Shown piece by piece: positions 8,205 through 16,665 of a stretch of 34,212 nucleotides of DNA; position 1 is the stretch's first letter; every line of letters begins with the position of its first letter. The stretch spans positions 1 to 34,212 of the forward strand of contig JAISFS010000114.1 of NCBI GenBank assembly GCA_031263485.1, given 5' to 3'. Made by a program: the position numbers and the translations under genes. The DNA comes from Deltaproteobacteria bacterium. Lineage in GTDB: Bacteria > Desulfobacterota > Desulfarculia > Adiutricales > Adiutricaceae. The notes beneath the pieces were generated by a model. The model was not told the DNA's origin. It ran no database searches and was given only the letters and a program-made list of their open reading frames with translations.

Positions 8205-10217
8205 GTGACAGACCACAATATCAGAGACAAAAGTTCCAACAACAAACCGAAGACTATCGCCACCGGCGTGACAGATTTTGACTTCCTGATCAAAAGCGGC
8301 GGAGCCTACATCGACAAGACTTGGTATATCCGTGAGCTGTTGACTTGCATGTCGCCGATGTTTCTGCTGACCAGACCTAGAAGATTCGGCAAGACCCTTC
8401 TTGTCGACACTATCGAGCAGGCTCTTCTCGGAAACAAGAAACCGTTCGAGGGATTATACATATGCAGCAACGAAGCACAATACGACTTTCTTGGTTCTCA
8501 TGTTATCAGACTCAACCTGTACCTCCCTGGCCGCGATGCCTCAACATTCGATGCTCTCCTAAAATACAACATCCAACAGATTGCTGACCGTTACGGAATA
8601 AAGCTTCCAGAAGTTAACAGCGCCAATTCGCTGAATTGCCTCATCGAAAAACTTTACTATTCATACGGTTCTATCCACTTGCCACTCGAAGGGGAACCTG
8701 CAATGCCAGATATGAGAAAAGTGGCGGTACTCATAGACGAATACGATTCCCCAATCACATCGAATTTACATAATCCGGAAAAACTTGAAATTGCAAGAAA
8801 TGTCATGTTTGATTTATATGTTACCCTTAAAACGGCGAATGAAGCCAAACAATTACGTTTCGTATTGGCGACCGGGATCACTAAATTTAAAGAGTTTTCT
8901 GATTTTTCGGTGAATTCCATATTGGATGATATCACTTATGACCCTAAATATTCAGCCGTATGTGGCTTCACTTTAGATGAGATCAGGGATAGTCTAAAAA
9001 ATGAAATAGAAGAGAGACTGCCTTTGTTTGTTGAATCTGATCAAATTGCTCCTAATTCATCGACAAATGATCTTTTAGATTTGCTTACCGAATGGTACGA
9101 CGGTTATAGCTGGGGCAACTATCCGAAGGTTCTCAACCCTTACTCAGTACTGAAATGTCTGAAGAACGTCTCGACCGGTAGACACTGGTACAACACAGGA
9201 AGCCCTTCTCTTCTCCAGAATTTATTGAAACAAAACGATAATTATTTCTCGATGTTCGACAAAGACATAACCTATCAAGGCTCAATCCCAGAGCAGGACA
9301 TTTCGAATATTTCTCCACATGTCGCCCTGTTGCAAACTGGCTATCTGACAATAGATCTACAAGCTCCACCGAGCAACGCCGAAAGCAAGTCTCCGGACAA
9401 TGTCATGTATCAGTTCCCAAAAGACGGCATGACCAAGCCACCGGACGATGTCAGAGTTAGGGGCGGAAAAGAAGTTCGCCTTTCCATCCCTAACCTTTAA
9501 GTTAGAAGATCGTTCGCCCAGGATCATCTAGTGGAGTTGGCTTTCCCTGGAATCACTGATCCAGGAAAATCAAGTCTTTACAGATATAATATCGATTTTT
9601 GCGATGCATATTGCGCTCTTCTTTTTGAACAATCGGCAGAGATTCTGTCATCGATTTTCAATTTAATCCCCTATGATTACCATATACCATCCGAATCGTT
9701 TTATAAGACAATTCTCTGTCAGACACTATGTTTCGCAAAAGCAAAAATTTCATTCGAATCCAAATCCGGAAAAGGATATGTCGATTTCGTAGCCGAAACC
9801 AAGAACGATGTTTTGGTTTCAGAGGTAAAATACGGCTACACATCCAACTTCTTCATGGCAAAAGACGACAGTCGGTCACAGGATGGAGTGCCAGACTCCA
9901 TCGACTCTACTGCCGCTGGTTCTACAGTCTCGACTGCCTTGGAATATGGAGCGGACATCCCTCACGCAGATGCCGTCCACGGAGAAAGGCCCATCGAATC
10001 ACCTCGCTCCATTTCAGCAACAGTCGCTGGGAAAGCCGTCCAGAGGTATCTTGACAGGGGAGAAAGACTCGCTCACGCACAGATAGACAAAAAAGCCTAT
10101 GCCAGGTCATATTTAGGGCTTGGAAAAAGGGTCTGGTCAGTCGGCCTATCTGTAATCGACAGGATTGAAGTGAAAATCACAGCAGAAGAAATCAGAAGGT
10201 TATCAGAAAACGACTGA
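8205..10217 (+). pseudogene. AAA-ATPase / PD-(D/E)XK nuclease gene split by one in-frame TAA
   Basis: One continuous reading frame interrupted only by TAA at 9498-9500. The first part (431 codons) has the AAA-ATPase_like core: AYIDKT, TRPRRFGKTLLVDT at about residues 57-70, VAVLIDEYDSPI, and WYDGYSWG. It stops right after LSIPNL. The family continues as IPNLEV, so a Glu GAA codon has become TAA. The second part carries on in the same frame with the nuclease domain: GYVDFVAE (Asp), VSEVKY (ExK), a Ser/Ala-rich insert and a terminal VWSVGLSVIDRIEVKI. The start is GTG 8205, with AAAGG upstream. The gene is much richer in AT than the flanks. A single substitution suggests recent inactivation, but two-part translation or readthrough cannot be excluded. 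Confidence 0.85.
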
Positions 10218-12568
10218 ATCACAGCCATCCTCATCGCCTCGACTGTGAGGCCCCGAACCCGTCGTCTGCCATTCAAGCCAGATGGTGGATTTCTGCAGAT
10301 CTTATAAATCATTCATTGTCACCAAACCTATAACTATCAAGAAATTTTTCTCTGCGTCTTATAGCATATATCGAAACAGGGGATCCGTCATGAGGCATCC
10401 CCATGTTGCCCGGGGCGTCACATGCCGGATATCGGCCAGTCCCCCGGCAATGAGAAAGGCGCAGTACAGCCGTAGAGTTGCCGCCGCCTGCTGATTCTTG
10501 GAGAATGGATAAGGATGTTAGAAAAAATGAAGACAGTTCCTTTGGATTGCGTCCAATTTTTCAATAGTTATCCGGATGCAGAAATGACTTTATCTCTAAA
10601 TATTGGAGATCGAAAAGAGTCAATCCGCATTGCTATCGCACAGGAACAGTTTGTCTCCTAACGTGACCCCATGACGTCGATATACATAATGCAACATAAA
10701 TCTGCGTCATTACGGACGAACTGAAGATAGAGTTCATTGATCTCAACGGCAAAATCGGTGCCCTGGACAACAAAATCAAGAGTGAAATAATCGTCATAGA
10801 ATGCAAAATATGAACCAATATCGTCTGTCACGGTTTTACACCAACATCATCTATGGTAAAATTTAAATCGAAATTGAAAGCAGTGATAATTCAATCACAT
10901 ATTTTGCAACAAAATTTTCAGCAAAATCTTCAGCCGTGAAGTTAAACTTTAAGGCTTCAACAAGTGCCTATACCTGAACTCGGCACGGGAAGTTATCTTC
11001 TTAGGAGCCATTCCTACTGGCGTGATCGCCTTAATCATAACTCTAAATTCTGGCTGAAAGGTATGGCAGAGCGACATCATATAGCTCGTGCGATTCTTCA
11101 GGACTTTCATTCTCTGGTAGATCTGCCTGACATTACCCACTCCTTTTCGAGGCACTCTCTACAACAGATCCCTGAAGCGCAAGACCTTGACTGCGGGCGA
11201 AAAGGAAGCAGGGTCCAATGGCAGATACTCAGGATGAGGCGCAGACAAACTCACGACACCGGTTATAGTCTGACAGGCCAAGAATCCCAATGATATGCTT
11301 GGAGATGGCAAACGGTGGCGACTTCGGATCATAATCCAACCAGGGGCAGGACAAATATTGATTCCACCGCAAAAACCCTCCACCTCGACAGAGAAGCGGA
11401 ACTTTATGCGGTCATCGCAATGGCATTCTTGCGCTAAAGCCTCAAATCACCGTACATCTGCGCACCCTTTACCCAGATACTCGGCCCTCAAATGACAGCC
11501 AGGAAGTGAGGGAAGGGGTTTTTGCAGTGGAATCAATATTAGGCAAAAAAGCCGACTGTAGCGTATGCTGAGTAGAAAACCTGGCTCTTAAACGATTTTG
11601 TTGGCGAAGCTCTAACCTGACTGAGGCGTCCAGCTCCGTGCTCCGCTACCCCATCGGACCAGATATATATATCTCCGCCGGTCATCGCAGGTGCCGGAGG
11701 CGCGACTCCAACACCGAACCCGTGAGGGAGCAACGCGTCTTTGATGCTTCATACGGCCAATTGGCTTGGCTACCGCTCTTCGGATGTGTTCGCCGTCCCC
11801 CGCCGACGCTCACGACGGCAACACTTCCCAAAATCTTTCCGGTCGTTGAATGCCGGCTGGATTAATCCGATATCGTTCCGGAAGACGGTTCCTGCGGCTA
11901 AGATGTCTTCCTTCCGATCTCGCGAACTTAACCAGGCATCTGTCGCACGTCTCCGACCGACTTTTCGTTGTCGGCGGTACGAGTGCTCAATCTCGCCGCC
12001 AGAACCAGATACAGACAACGATGGAACGGTTCCGCGGAGCCTCCAGGCCTTAAAACGGGGACCGCCCGCCGAGAAAAGACGCGGGCGTAGTGCGTGAGTT
12101 TATCGTTCAGGCACGCCTTAAGCGTTCCCAGAGACTCATGAGGCGGCGTCAGGTCAGGCTCAAGCGCCCTGCGCGCTCGGTCCGCGCGGATACCGTTTAT
12201 TTTCCACGAAACGAAAAGAAAGGACGGGTTGGCAAGATCACCGTGAAATCCCGCTCGTTCCGAAGCGGCTCAAGGGCACGTTCAGCCGCACGAGCCGGAT
12301 GCGCGAGGCACTGCGTCTGTTTCAGAGAGGACTAAATCCGGCGACAGAAAGGCTATTTCGTGCAGTCGATTCCGAAAGCCCAGTGTTGGCCAGGCGCTTC
12401 AGGCAAGCAGTAGCCCGTAAGATTCAAGTCTAAAATCCGTGCGTCATCCCATCATGACACGTGACAGGCATCCGGTTGTCTGATCCCGGAAACGTCCAGC
12501 CGGAATCTTTCGGGACGAAACGACTACTACAGAGAAACACCTGGGACGAGGCGGCTTGAGCGGGCGTT
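10218..12568. other. 2.35-kb gene-poor region
   Basis: No recognisable gene in 2.35 kb apart from one possible small ORF at 10515-10661. The left half is AT-rich and the right half, from about 11500, is GC-rich. A fragment open at 10700-10813 (ending IIVIECKI) loosely resembles the ExK strand of a PD-(D/E)XK nuclease, but it has no start. An inverted repeat GGGGAT/ATCCCC lies at 10379-10402 without a T-tract. Arg-rich frames near 12090-12330 look compositional. The stretch reads like degraded former coding DNA. Confidence 0.55.
10515..10661 (+). CDS. Possible small ORF, 48 residues, unknown
   Basis: ATG 10515 to TAA 10659-10661 encodes a 48-residue acidic-to-neutral peptide starting MLEKMKTVPLDC. 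It has no signal peptide, membrane segment or motif that I recognise. GGAG lies 11 bases upstream and AAGG directly precedes the ATG. It sits in a decayed AT-rich zone next to a broken nuclease gene, so it may be a gene remnant and not a real small protein. Confidence 0.25.
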   Translation: MLEKMKTVPLDCVQFFNSYPDAEMTLSLNIGDRKESIRIAIAQEQFVS

Positions 12569-13759
12569 TCATTTCATGCCGCCCTCGGGCCCGATGTCCA
12601 TCTTGACCCTGTCGCCCTGGTAACCCACTCGGCGTTCCGAATTGGGGGCGCTGTACATCTCGAGGTTAATCACCTCTAGATCCCCGTCCCCGGTCCCATA
12701 GAGGATCTCGCCGAAGCAGAGCGTGTAGCTGTTGTAGACCTTGCTCGCCCGTTGGGCCTTGATCTCCACCGTCTGGTCCTTCGTGATGATCCTCACGAAC
12801 ACCCCGTACTCGCGGAAGGATCCGGTGCCGTTCTCGATGGCGGAGTACGAGCTGATGGCAACCGAGGCGATCTCGGGGTCCCACTTCACGAAGAGCCTCT
12901 CCAGCTCGCCCGGGGCGCGCACGTCCCCGGAGTGCCGGATCGCCCCCTCGTCGGTCTGGATCCTCTCGTCCCCTGCCGCGGCGCCCACATAGACGAGCCG
13001 CCCGTCTCGGTAGCGCACCAGGGCTTTCAGGTCGTAGTCCTTGCCCGCCGCGGTCCAGCCGCACTCCACCACCACCGGATCGCCGCCGGTCTTGGAGAGG
13101 CGGACCTTGTCGCCCTTGGCGAGATTGATCTTGCCCAGCTTGACCGGCGGGGACGGCTTCTGCGGCGGAGGCGGAGCTACAGGCTTGGGCGGGGCAACGG
13201 GCTGGGACGGGGGGGATAATGGCTTGGTTGCTGCGGCAGGCTTGGGCGGCGGTGCGGCGATCTCCTCGCCCCCGAAATGCTTCAGGAGCGCGGAGAGCCC
13301 CTCGTTGAAGCCCGCCGCCTTGAAGGCCACCCGCCATCCGTCCTTGCGGTAGACCTCCAGGACCATCACCGCCTTCTCCCGCGCGAAATCCCTGCCCGCA
13401 AGCGGAAGCCTGAGGCTTCCCGCGAAGACGGCCTCCAGCGATTGGATCCCGGCCATCTCTCCGGGGCCGTCCACGTTCACGGTGAAGACCAGCCTGTCCA
13501 CCGTCTGCGGGAGCCTGCCAAGATCGACCGAAAACTCCGCCCTGCCCGGGGCGAGCGCGAGCTCCACCTCGCCCTGGGGGCTCCTGAGCTGGTTGAAGAA
13601 GATCATGTAGCGGTCGTCTGAGAGCTTCTCCGAGGCGTCCAGGCCGAAGCAGCAGAAGTCGTAGGAGCCGGGGCCGTGGACCGACAGCGAGACCCTGAGC
13701 CTCCCGTCGGGGGCGTGACCCGCCACCTTGTCCCTGAAGCCTTTCTGCACGTCCTTCAC
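12569..13759 (-). CDS. Two-domain TerD-family protein with proline-rich linker
   Basis: A 396-residue protein with two TerD-type beta-sandwich domains joined by a Pro/Lys/Ala linker of about 45 residues made of PPKP/PPPP runs. Domain 1 includes YDFCCFGLDASEKLSDDRYMIFF and ends near LLKHFGGEE. Domain 2 begins INLAKGDKVRLSK and carries GAIRHSGDVRAPGELERLFV, the usual position of the family's calcium-binding loop, here without the repeated acidic DDE. TerD/TerX-like proteins belong to tellurite/stress systems and bind calcium. No other ter gene is present. GTG 13759 is chosen because GGAGG lies six bases upstream and it starts at the domain. The frame continues upstream through low-complexity sequence. 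Confidence 0.85.
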   Translation of the reverse strand: MKDVQKGFRDKVAGHAPDGRLRVSLSVHGPGSYDFCCFGLDASEKLSDDRYMIFFNQLRSPQGEVELALAPGRAEFSVDLGRLPQTVDRLVFTVNVDGPGEMAGIQSLEAVFAGSLRLPLAGRDFAREKAVMVLEVYRKDGWRVAFKAAGFNEGLSALLKHFGGEEIAAPPPKPAAATKPLSPPSQPVAPPKPVAPPPPQKPSPPVKLGKINLAKGDKVRLSKTGGDPVVVECGWTAAGKDYDLKALVRYRDGRLVYVGAAAGDERIQTDEGAIRHSGDVRAPGELERLFVKWDPEIASVAISSYSAIENGTGSFREYGVFVRIITKDQTVEIKAQRASKVYNSYTLCFGEILYGTGDGDLEVINLEMYSAPNSERRVGYQGDRVKMDIGPEGGMK

Positions 13760-14143
13760 GGTTGTCCTCCCTCCGGCCCCCCCAGCCCGCTCCGCAGGCG
13801 GAGGGGCGACTCGGTCGTCTTTGGACCATAACCGATGAAAGCACACGCGGCTTAGGCAGTCAAGGCTCTCGCGAGATCATGTCAGCCTTGCCGCGCGAGG
13901 CAAGCCCGCGCGCGGATTCGGCGCTATACGGCTTATGTCTCAAGCCTTACGGCGACCACCTGCCGGTCGTCTGCCGATGCCGATAACCGGTAGCGGGTCC
14001 TTCCCGAAACCCTGGCGGGAAATTCCCGAAACCCTGGCGGGAAATTCCCGATACCATGGCGGGACATTCCCGATACCATGGCGGGGAGCGAACGGCACAT
14101 CGTAAGGGCGCGGGCGTCCGGGGAGCGGCGGTGCGCTTGCCAA
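13760..14143. other. Intergenic region with four inverted-repeat units
   Basis: About 380 bases between the end of the JAMM peptidase gene and terD. The only structure seen is the tandem 22-bp array at 14001-14088, listed separately. No gene is supported. Confidence 0.6.
14001..14088. repeat. Four tandem 22-bp units, each an inverted repeat
   Basis: Four head-to-tail units of exactly 22 bases (14001-14022, 14023-14044, 14045-14066, 14067-14088). Units 1 and 2 are identical; units 3 and 4 share GATACCATGG in place of GAAACCCTGG. Each unit opens TTCCCG, followed after nine bases by CGGG, and in units 1 and 2 this extends to a perfect TTCCCG/CGGGAA stem. The array lies about 55 bases downstream of the peptidase stop and ahead of terD, so its transcripts could form a row of hairpins. 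It may act as a transcript end, an mRNA stabiliser or a protein-binding array. There are no spacers of CRISPR type. Confidence 0.9.
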
Positions 14144-14566
14144 TCAGCCCTCGCCAATCTCCACGGGCTCCTCCTCAGCCAGGCCCTTGTCCCGGTCGAC
14201 CCGGAACGATTTCAGGACCGGGTCGGGGCCGGCCAGGGAAAGGATAAGGTAGCTCGCCTTGGGATCGAACGAGAGCCTGATGTCCTCCTCGGAAGGCCGG
14301 GCCGGCGTGTCCGGATGGGAGTGGAAGTTCCCCAGGGGGGTGAGTCCCTTGGCGCGCATGTCCTTCACGGCGGAAAGCTGCTCGCGCTGGTCAACCGTGA
14401 AATGCACCCGGCTCTCGTCAAGGTTCTTGAGGACGTAGACCTTCACCACCCTCTTCTCGTCCCCCAGGACCGCGCCCGCTATGAGCCCGCAGGCCTCCAG
14501 CGGCCGCTGGGCCAGGGAGTGGGAAACGATGAGCTCCAGTCCAGAGCGGGGGAGGATAACCTTCAT
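14144..14566 (-). CDS. JAMM/MPN metallopeptidase (Mec/HcyD-like)
   Basis: A 140-residue zinc peptidase of family M67. The complete JAMM signature is visible: Glu24 in PLEACGLIAG, then H82-S-H84 with Ser92 and Asp95 (HSHPDTPARPSEED). Bacterial members such as Mec (mycobacteria) and HcyD (Wolinella) cut after the terminal Gly-Gly of small sulfur-carrier proteins, either releasing cysteine or unmasking the carrier. The last genes of this locus encode a carrier with residues beyond GG and its activating enzyme, so unmasking is the likely job. A strong AAAGGAGG lies directly upstream of ATG 14566. It is the last gene of the sulfate locus, 304 bases after the E1-like gene. Confidence 0.88.
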   Translation of the reverse strand: MKVILPRSGLELIVSHSLAQRPLEACGLIAGAVLGDEKRVVKVYVLKNLDESRVHFTVDQREQLSAVKDMRAKGLTPLGNFHSHPDTPARPSEEDIRLSFDPKASYLILSLAGPDPVLKSFRVDRDKGLAEEEPVEIGEG

Positions 14567-14870
14567 GACCCCTCCTTTCGGATCCTCTGGCGCGGCAAGG
14601 CAAAGCAGGAGTGCGCCGCTCGCGGCCCAGCAGTTGCCGGCAGGAGTCTCCGTTGTCGAACAGAGTCACCGCCGCACTCGGCTTCGCATCGCGCCCGGTC
14701 CCGTCGCGATGCGCGGCTTCACCGGGCGCACGCCTTTGCCGCCGCGCCCGGGTACGCCCCGCACGGTCCCGCCCCGCTTGCCGGGTCCGCCGCGCGGCAT
14801 GGGCACCGGACATCCAGCTCGACGCCCGGCAGGCGACGGGACTCCGTGCGCCCTGACCGGATGTCTTGCC
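14567..14870. other. Intergenic region, nothing recognised
   Basis: About 300 GC-rich bases between the E1-like gene and the JAMM peptidase gene, both on the minus strand. Apart from the peptidase ribosome-binding site at its left end, I see no hairpin-plus-T-tract and no promoter I would defend. Confidence 0.5.
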
Positions 14871-15686
14871 CTATAGCTCGCAGGCGGGGATCTCGTAGTC
14901 AGACGGCGCCAGGATGGCCGGCTCCTCGCCGCAGACCGGACAGGATGGCCGGGGCGGGAGCGAGACCTTCCTGAAGTCGTTTGCGAGCGCGTCGTAGGTG
15001 AGGAGGCGTCCGGTCAAAAGCTCGCCCGCTCCGGTCAGGAACTTGATGGCCTCCATGGCCTGGAGGCAGCCGATGACCCCGGCCAGGGCCCCGACCACGC
15101 CCGCCTCGCGGCAGGTGGGGACAGCGGACGGCGGCGGGGGCGCCTTGAAGACGCAACGGTAGCAAGGGCCCTTGCCCGGGACCCAGGTCATGAGCTGGCC
15201 GCGCCAGCGGATGATGCCCGCGTGGCTGAATGGCTTGGAGGCGATGACGCAGGCGTCGTTTATGAGGAACTTCGCCGCGAAGTTGTCCGTGCCGTCCAGC
15301 ACGAAGTCGTAGCCGGCTATCGCCTCCATGACGTTGGCGGCCGTGAGCCTCCCCTCGAAGGCCCTCACCTCGATCTCGGGGTTCAGCGCCGAGATCGCCT
15401 CCTTTGCCGACAGCGCCTTGGGCCTGCCCACGTCGGCCGCGGAATGCGCGATCTGGCGCTGGAGATTCGAGAGATCCACCGCGTCGCCGTCCGCCACTCC
15501 CAGGACACCCACCCCGGCCGCCGCCAGGTACAGGGCGGCCGGGGATCCCAGGCCCCCCGCACCCACGACGAGGACGCTTCCGGCCTTGAGGCGTTTCTGG
15601 CCCCCGGCGCCGATCTCCTTCAGGATGATGTTCCGGGAGTAACGTTCCAGCTCCCCAGGCGTGAAGGTCACCTTGGCCTCAGTCAC
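14871..15686 (-). CDS. MoeB/ThiF-family sulfur-carrier adenylyltransferase (E1-like)
   Basis: A 271-residue cytosolic enzyme that adenylates the C-terminal glycine of a ThiS/MoaD-like carrier using ATP. The Rossmann nucleotide loop VGAGGLGSPA is at 41-50, the following NLQRQ at 74-78, and DGTDNF at 131-136. The structural zinc is held by CYRC (175, 178) and CPVC (249, 252). Cys192 in PTCREAGVVG matches the family's conserved cysteine. No rhodanese domain is fused, as in the ThiF/HesA/HcyF type. The start is GTG 15686 with GGAGG six bases upstream, overlapping the carrier gene by 8 bases, so the two are translationally coupled. A thiamine or molybdopterin role is possible, but the sulfate-assimilation context favours cysteine or homocysteine synthesis. 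Confidence 0.9.
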   Translation of the reverse strand: MTEAKVTFTPGELERYSRNIILKEIGAGGQKRLKAGSVLVVGAGGLGSPAALYLAAAGVGVLGVADGDAVDLSNLQRQIAHSAADVGRPKALSAKEAISALNPEIEVRAFEGRLTAANVMEAIAGYDFVLDGTDNFAAKFLINDACVIASKPFSHAGIIRWRGQLMTWVPGKGPCYRCVFKAPPPPSAVPTCREAGVVGALAGVIGCLQAMEAIKFLTGAGELLTGRLLTYDALANDFRKVSLPPRPSCPVCGEEPAILAPSDYEIPACEL

Positions 15687-15888
15687 GGCCGCCTCCCATG
15701 AAATAGAGGAATTCCACGCTGTCGCCGTCCCGGAGCCTCCTCTCCCGGATGTCGGCCCCTTCCACGAACTCGTCGTTTACGGCGACGGTCACGTACTCCG
15801 GGGTCTCGACCTTCTCCAGGCCCAGAAGATCCGTCAGGCTCAGCCCGTCAGGGAAGCTTTTCCTGACCCCGCCAACTGTGATTTCCAT
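15679..15888 (-). CDS. ThiS/MoaD-like sulfur carrier with masked C-terminus (HcyS-like)
   Basis: A 69-residue ubiquitin-fold sulfur carrier: a beta-grasp start MEITVGG, a central YVTVAVNDEFV strand, and LRDGDSVEFLYFMGGG near the end. Family members end exactly in Gly-Gly, which is adenylated and converted to a thiocarboxylate. Here the chain ends G65-G66-G67-R68-D69. The two extra residues would block activation and need removal, which the JAMM peptidase gene in the same locus could provide. Wolinella HcyS is the known precedent for such an extension. The ATG is preceded by GGGAGGG. The gene overlaps the E1-like gene by 8 bases. The family is certain; the carrier's final acceptor enzyme is not encoded in the window. 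Confidence 0.9.
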   Translation of the reverse strand: MEITVGGVRKSFPDGLSLTDLLGLEKVETPEYVTVAVNDEFVEGADIRERRLRDGDSVEFLYFMGGGRD

Positions 15889-16395
15889 AGGTTTCCCTCC
15901 CGGTGTGCCCCGGAGCGCTGGCGCACTGTCGCGCTACGTCTGCGGATCGCGATATCAGTCCGCCTAGGTCATGCCCGGACTCGCGCACGGCGCACGACCG
16001 GCAGATTGCGGCATCGAAACTTCCGGCGTCAGACAAGTCCGCGATCCGGGCGCCATAAAGCCATAAAGCCATAAAGGCATAAAGGCATAAAGCCGGACAA
16101 GCAGGCGTTTCACTCTCCAGGCGCCTGGCAAGCCCGTGATCCGTGAACAGGCGCCATGGGCTCCCGACAGACATTCCCGGTCACCGCACAGTCGTCAGAG
16201 GCATGCCGCTCGCGCTGAACCCGGAGGAAAAGGTCCGCCGGAGAGTCCCGCGGAAGGCGCTCGCCACGTCCCGCCGGCCCTTGAGGGACCGGAGCCTGTC
16301 CTCGGACGCCCGCGACGCGTCCCCCTGGCGCCCTCGAAGAACCCGCAAGGCGCGCGAGACGCCGACCCGCCGCAGGGCAACGCCGTCTCCCGCCC
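15889..16395. other. Intergenic region with an 8-bp tandem repeat
   Basis: About 500 bases between the TusA-like gene and the sulfur-carrier gene. The only visible structure is the five-unit repeat at 16053-16092. The right half (16160-16395) is GC-rich with open frames that carry no motif. No RNA gene was seen. Confidence 0.5.
16053..16092. repeat. Five tandem 8-bp repeats
   Basis: Three CCATAAAG units followed by two GCATAAAG units, with no gaps. The 8-base period does not preserve a reading frame, which agrees with a non-coding location. Such arrays change length by slippage and could alter spacing ahead of the carrier genes or in the read-through message. Confidence 0.9.
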
Positions 16396-16665
16396 CTACT
16401 GGGGCCCGGGCCTGGCCTCGACCTTGCGCACGATAAGGTCGTACGTGCCGTCGCAGTTGTCGACGAGCTTCATGATCCTGTGGCCGTCCTCCTTGATGCT
16501 CCTGGGCACGTTGGCCACGGCCTCGCCCTCGTTCAGGCGGATGGAGATCTCCTCGCCGTCGTCCAACTCGTCCAGGGCCATCTTGGCCAGCACGAAGGTC
16601 ATGGGGCACACGGCCCCGGTGACGTCCAGCACGTGTCTCTTCCCGGCTGTCTTGGGCGTCGTCAT
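16396..16665 (-). CDS. TusA/SirA-family sulfur-transfer protein
   Basis: An 89-residue protein of the TusA fold. HVLDVTGAVCPMTFVLAKMAL carries the family's CPx(x) active cysteine, Cys20, at the start of helix 1, followed by the DGEEISIRLNEGEAVANVPRS strand-helix. TusA-like proteins carry persulfide sulfur between donors and acceptors. ATG 16665 overlaps the sulfite reductase stop as ATGA and is preceded by GGGGAGGGG, so it is coupled to that gene. The position suggests it takes or delivers the sulfide made by sulfite reductase, possibly toward the ThiS-like carrier; that is inference. Confidence 0.88.
   Translation of the reverse strand: MTTPKTAGKRHVLDVTGAVCPMTFVLAKMALDELDDGEEISIRLNEGEAVANVPRSIKEDGHRIMKLVDNCDGTYDLIVRKVEARPGPQ

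Noticed and set aside
10379..10402. Terminator after the second AAA-ATPase copy
   Set aside because: GGGGAT/ATCCCC is a 6-bp stem with a 12-base loop and no T-tract on either strand.
10700..10813. PD-(D/E)XK nuclease fragment
   Set aside because: The ending IIVIECKI resembles an ExK strand, but there is no start codon, no upstream Asp motif and the fragment has only 37 codons, too little to call.
14001..14088. CRISPR array
   Set aside because: The 22-bp units are contiguous with no unique spacers, and there is no cas gene.
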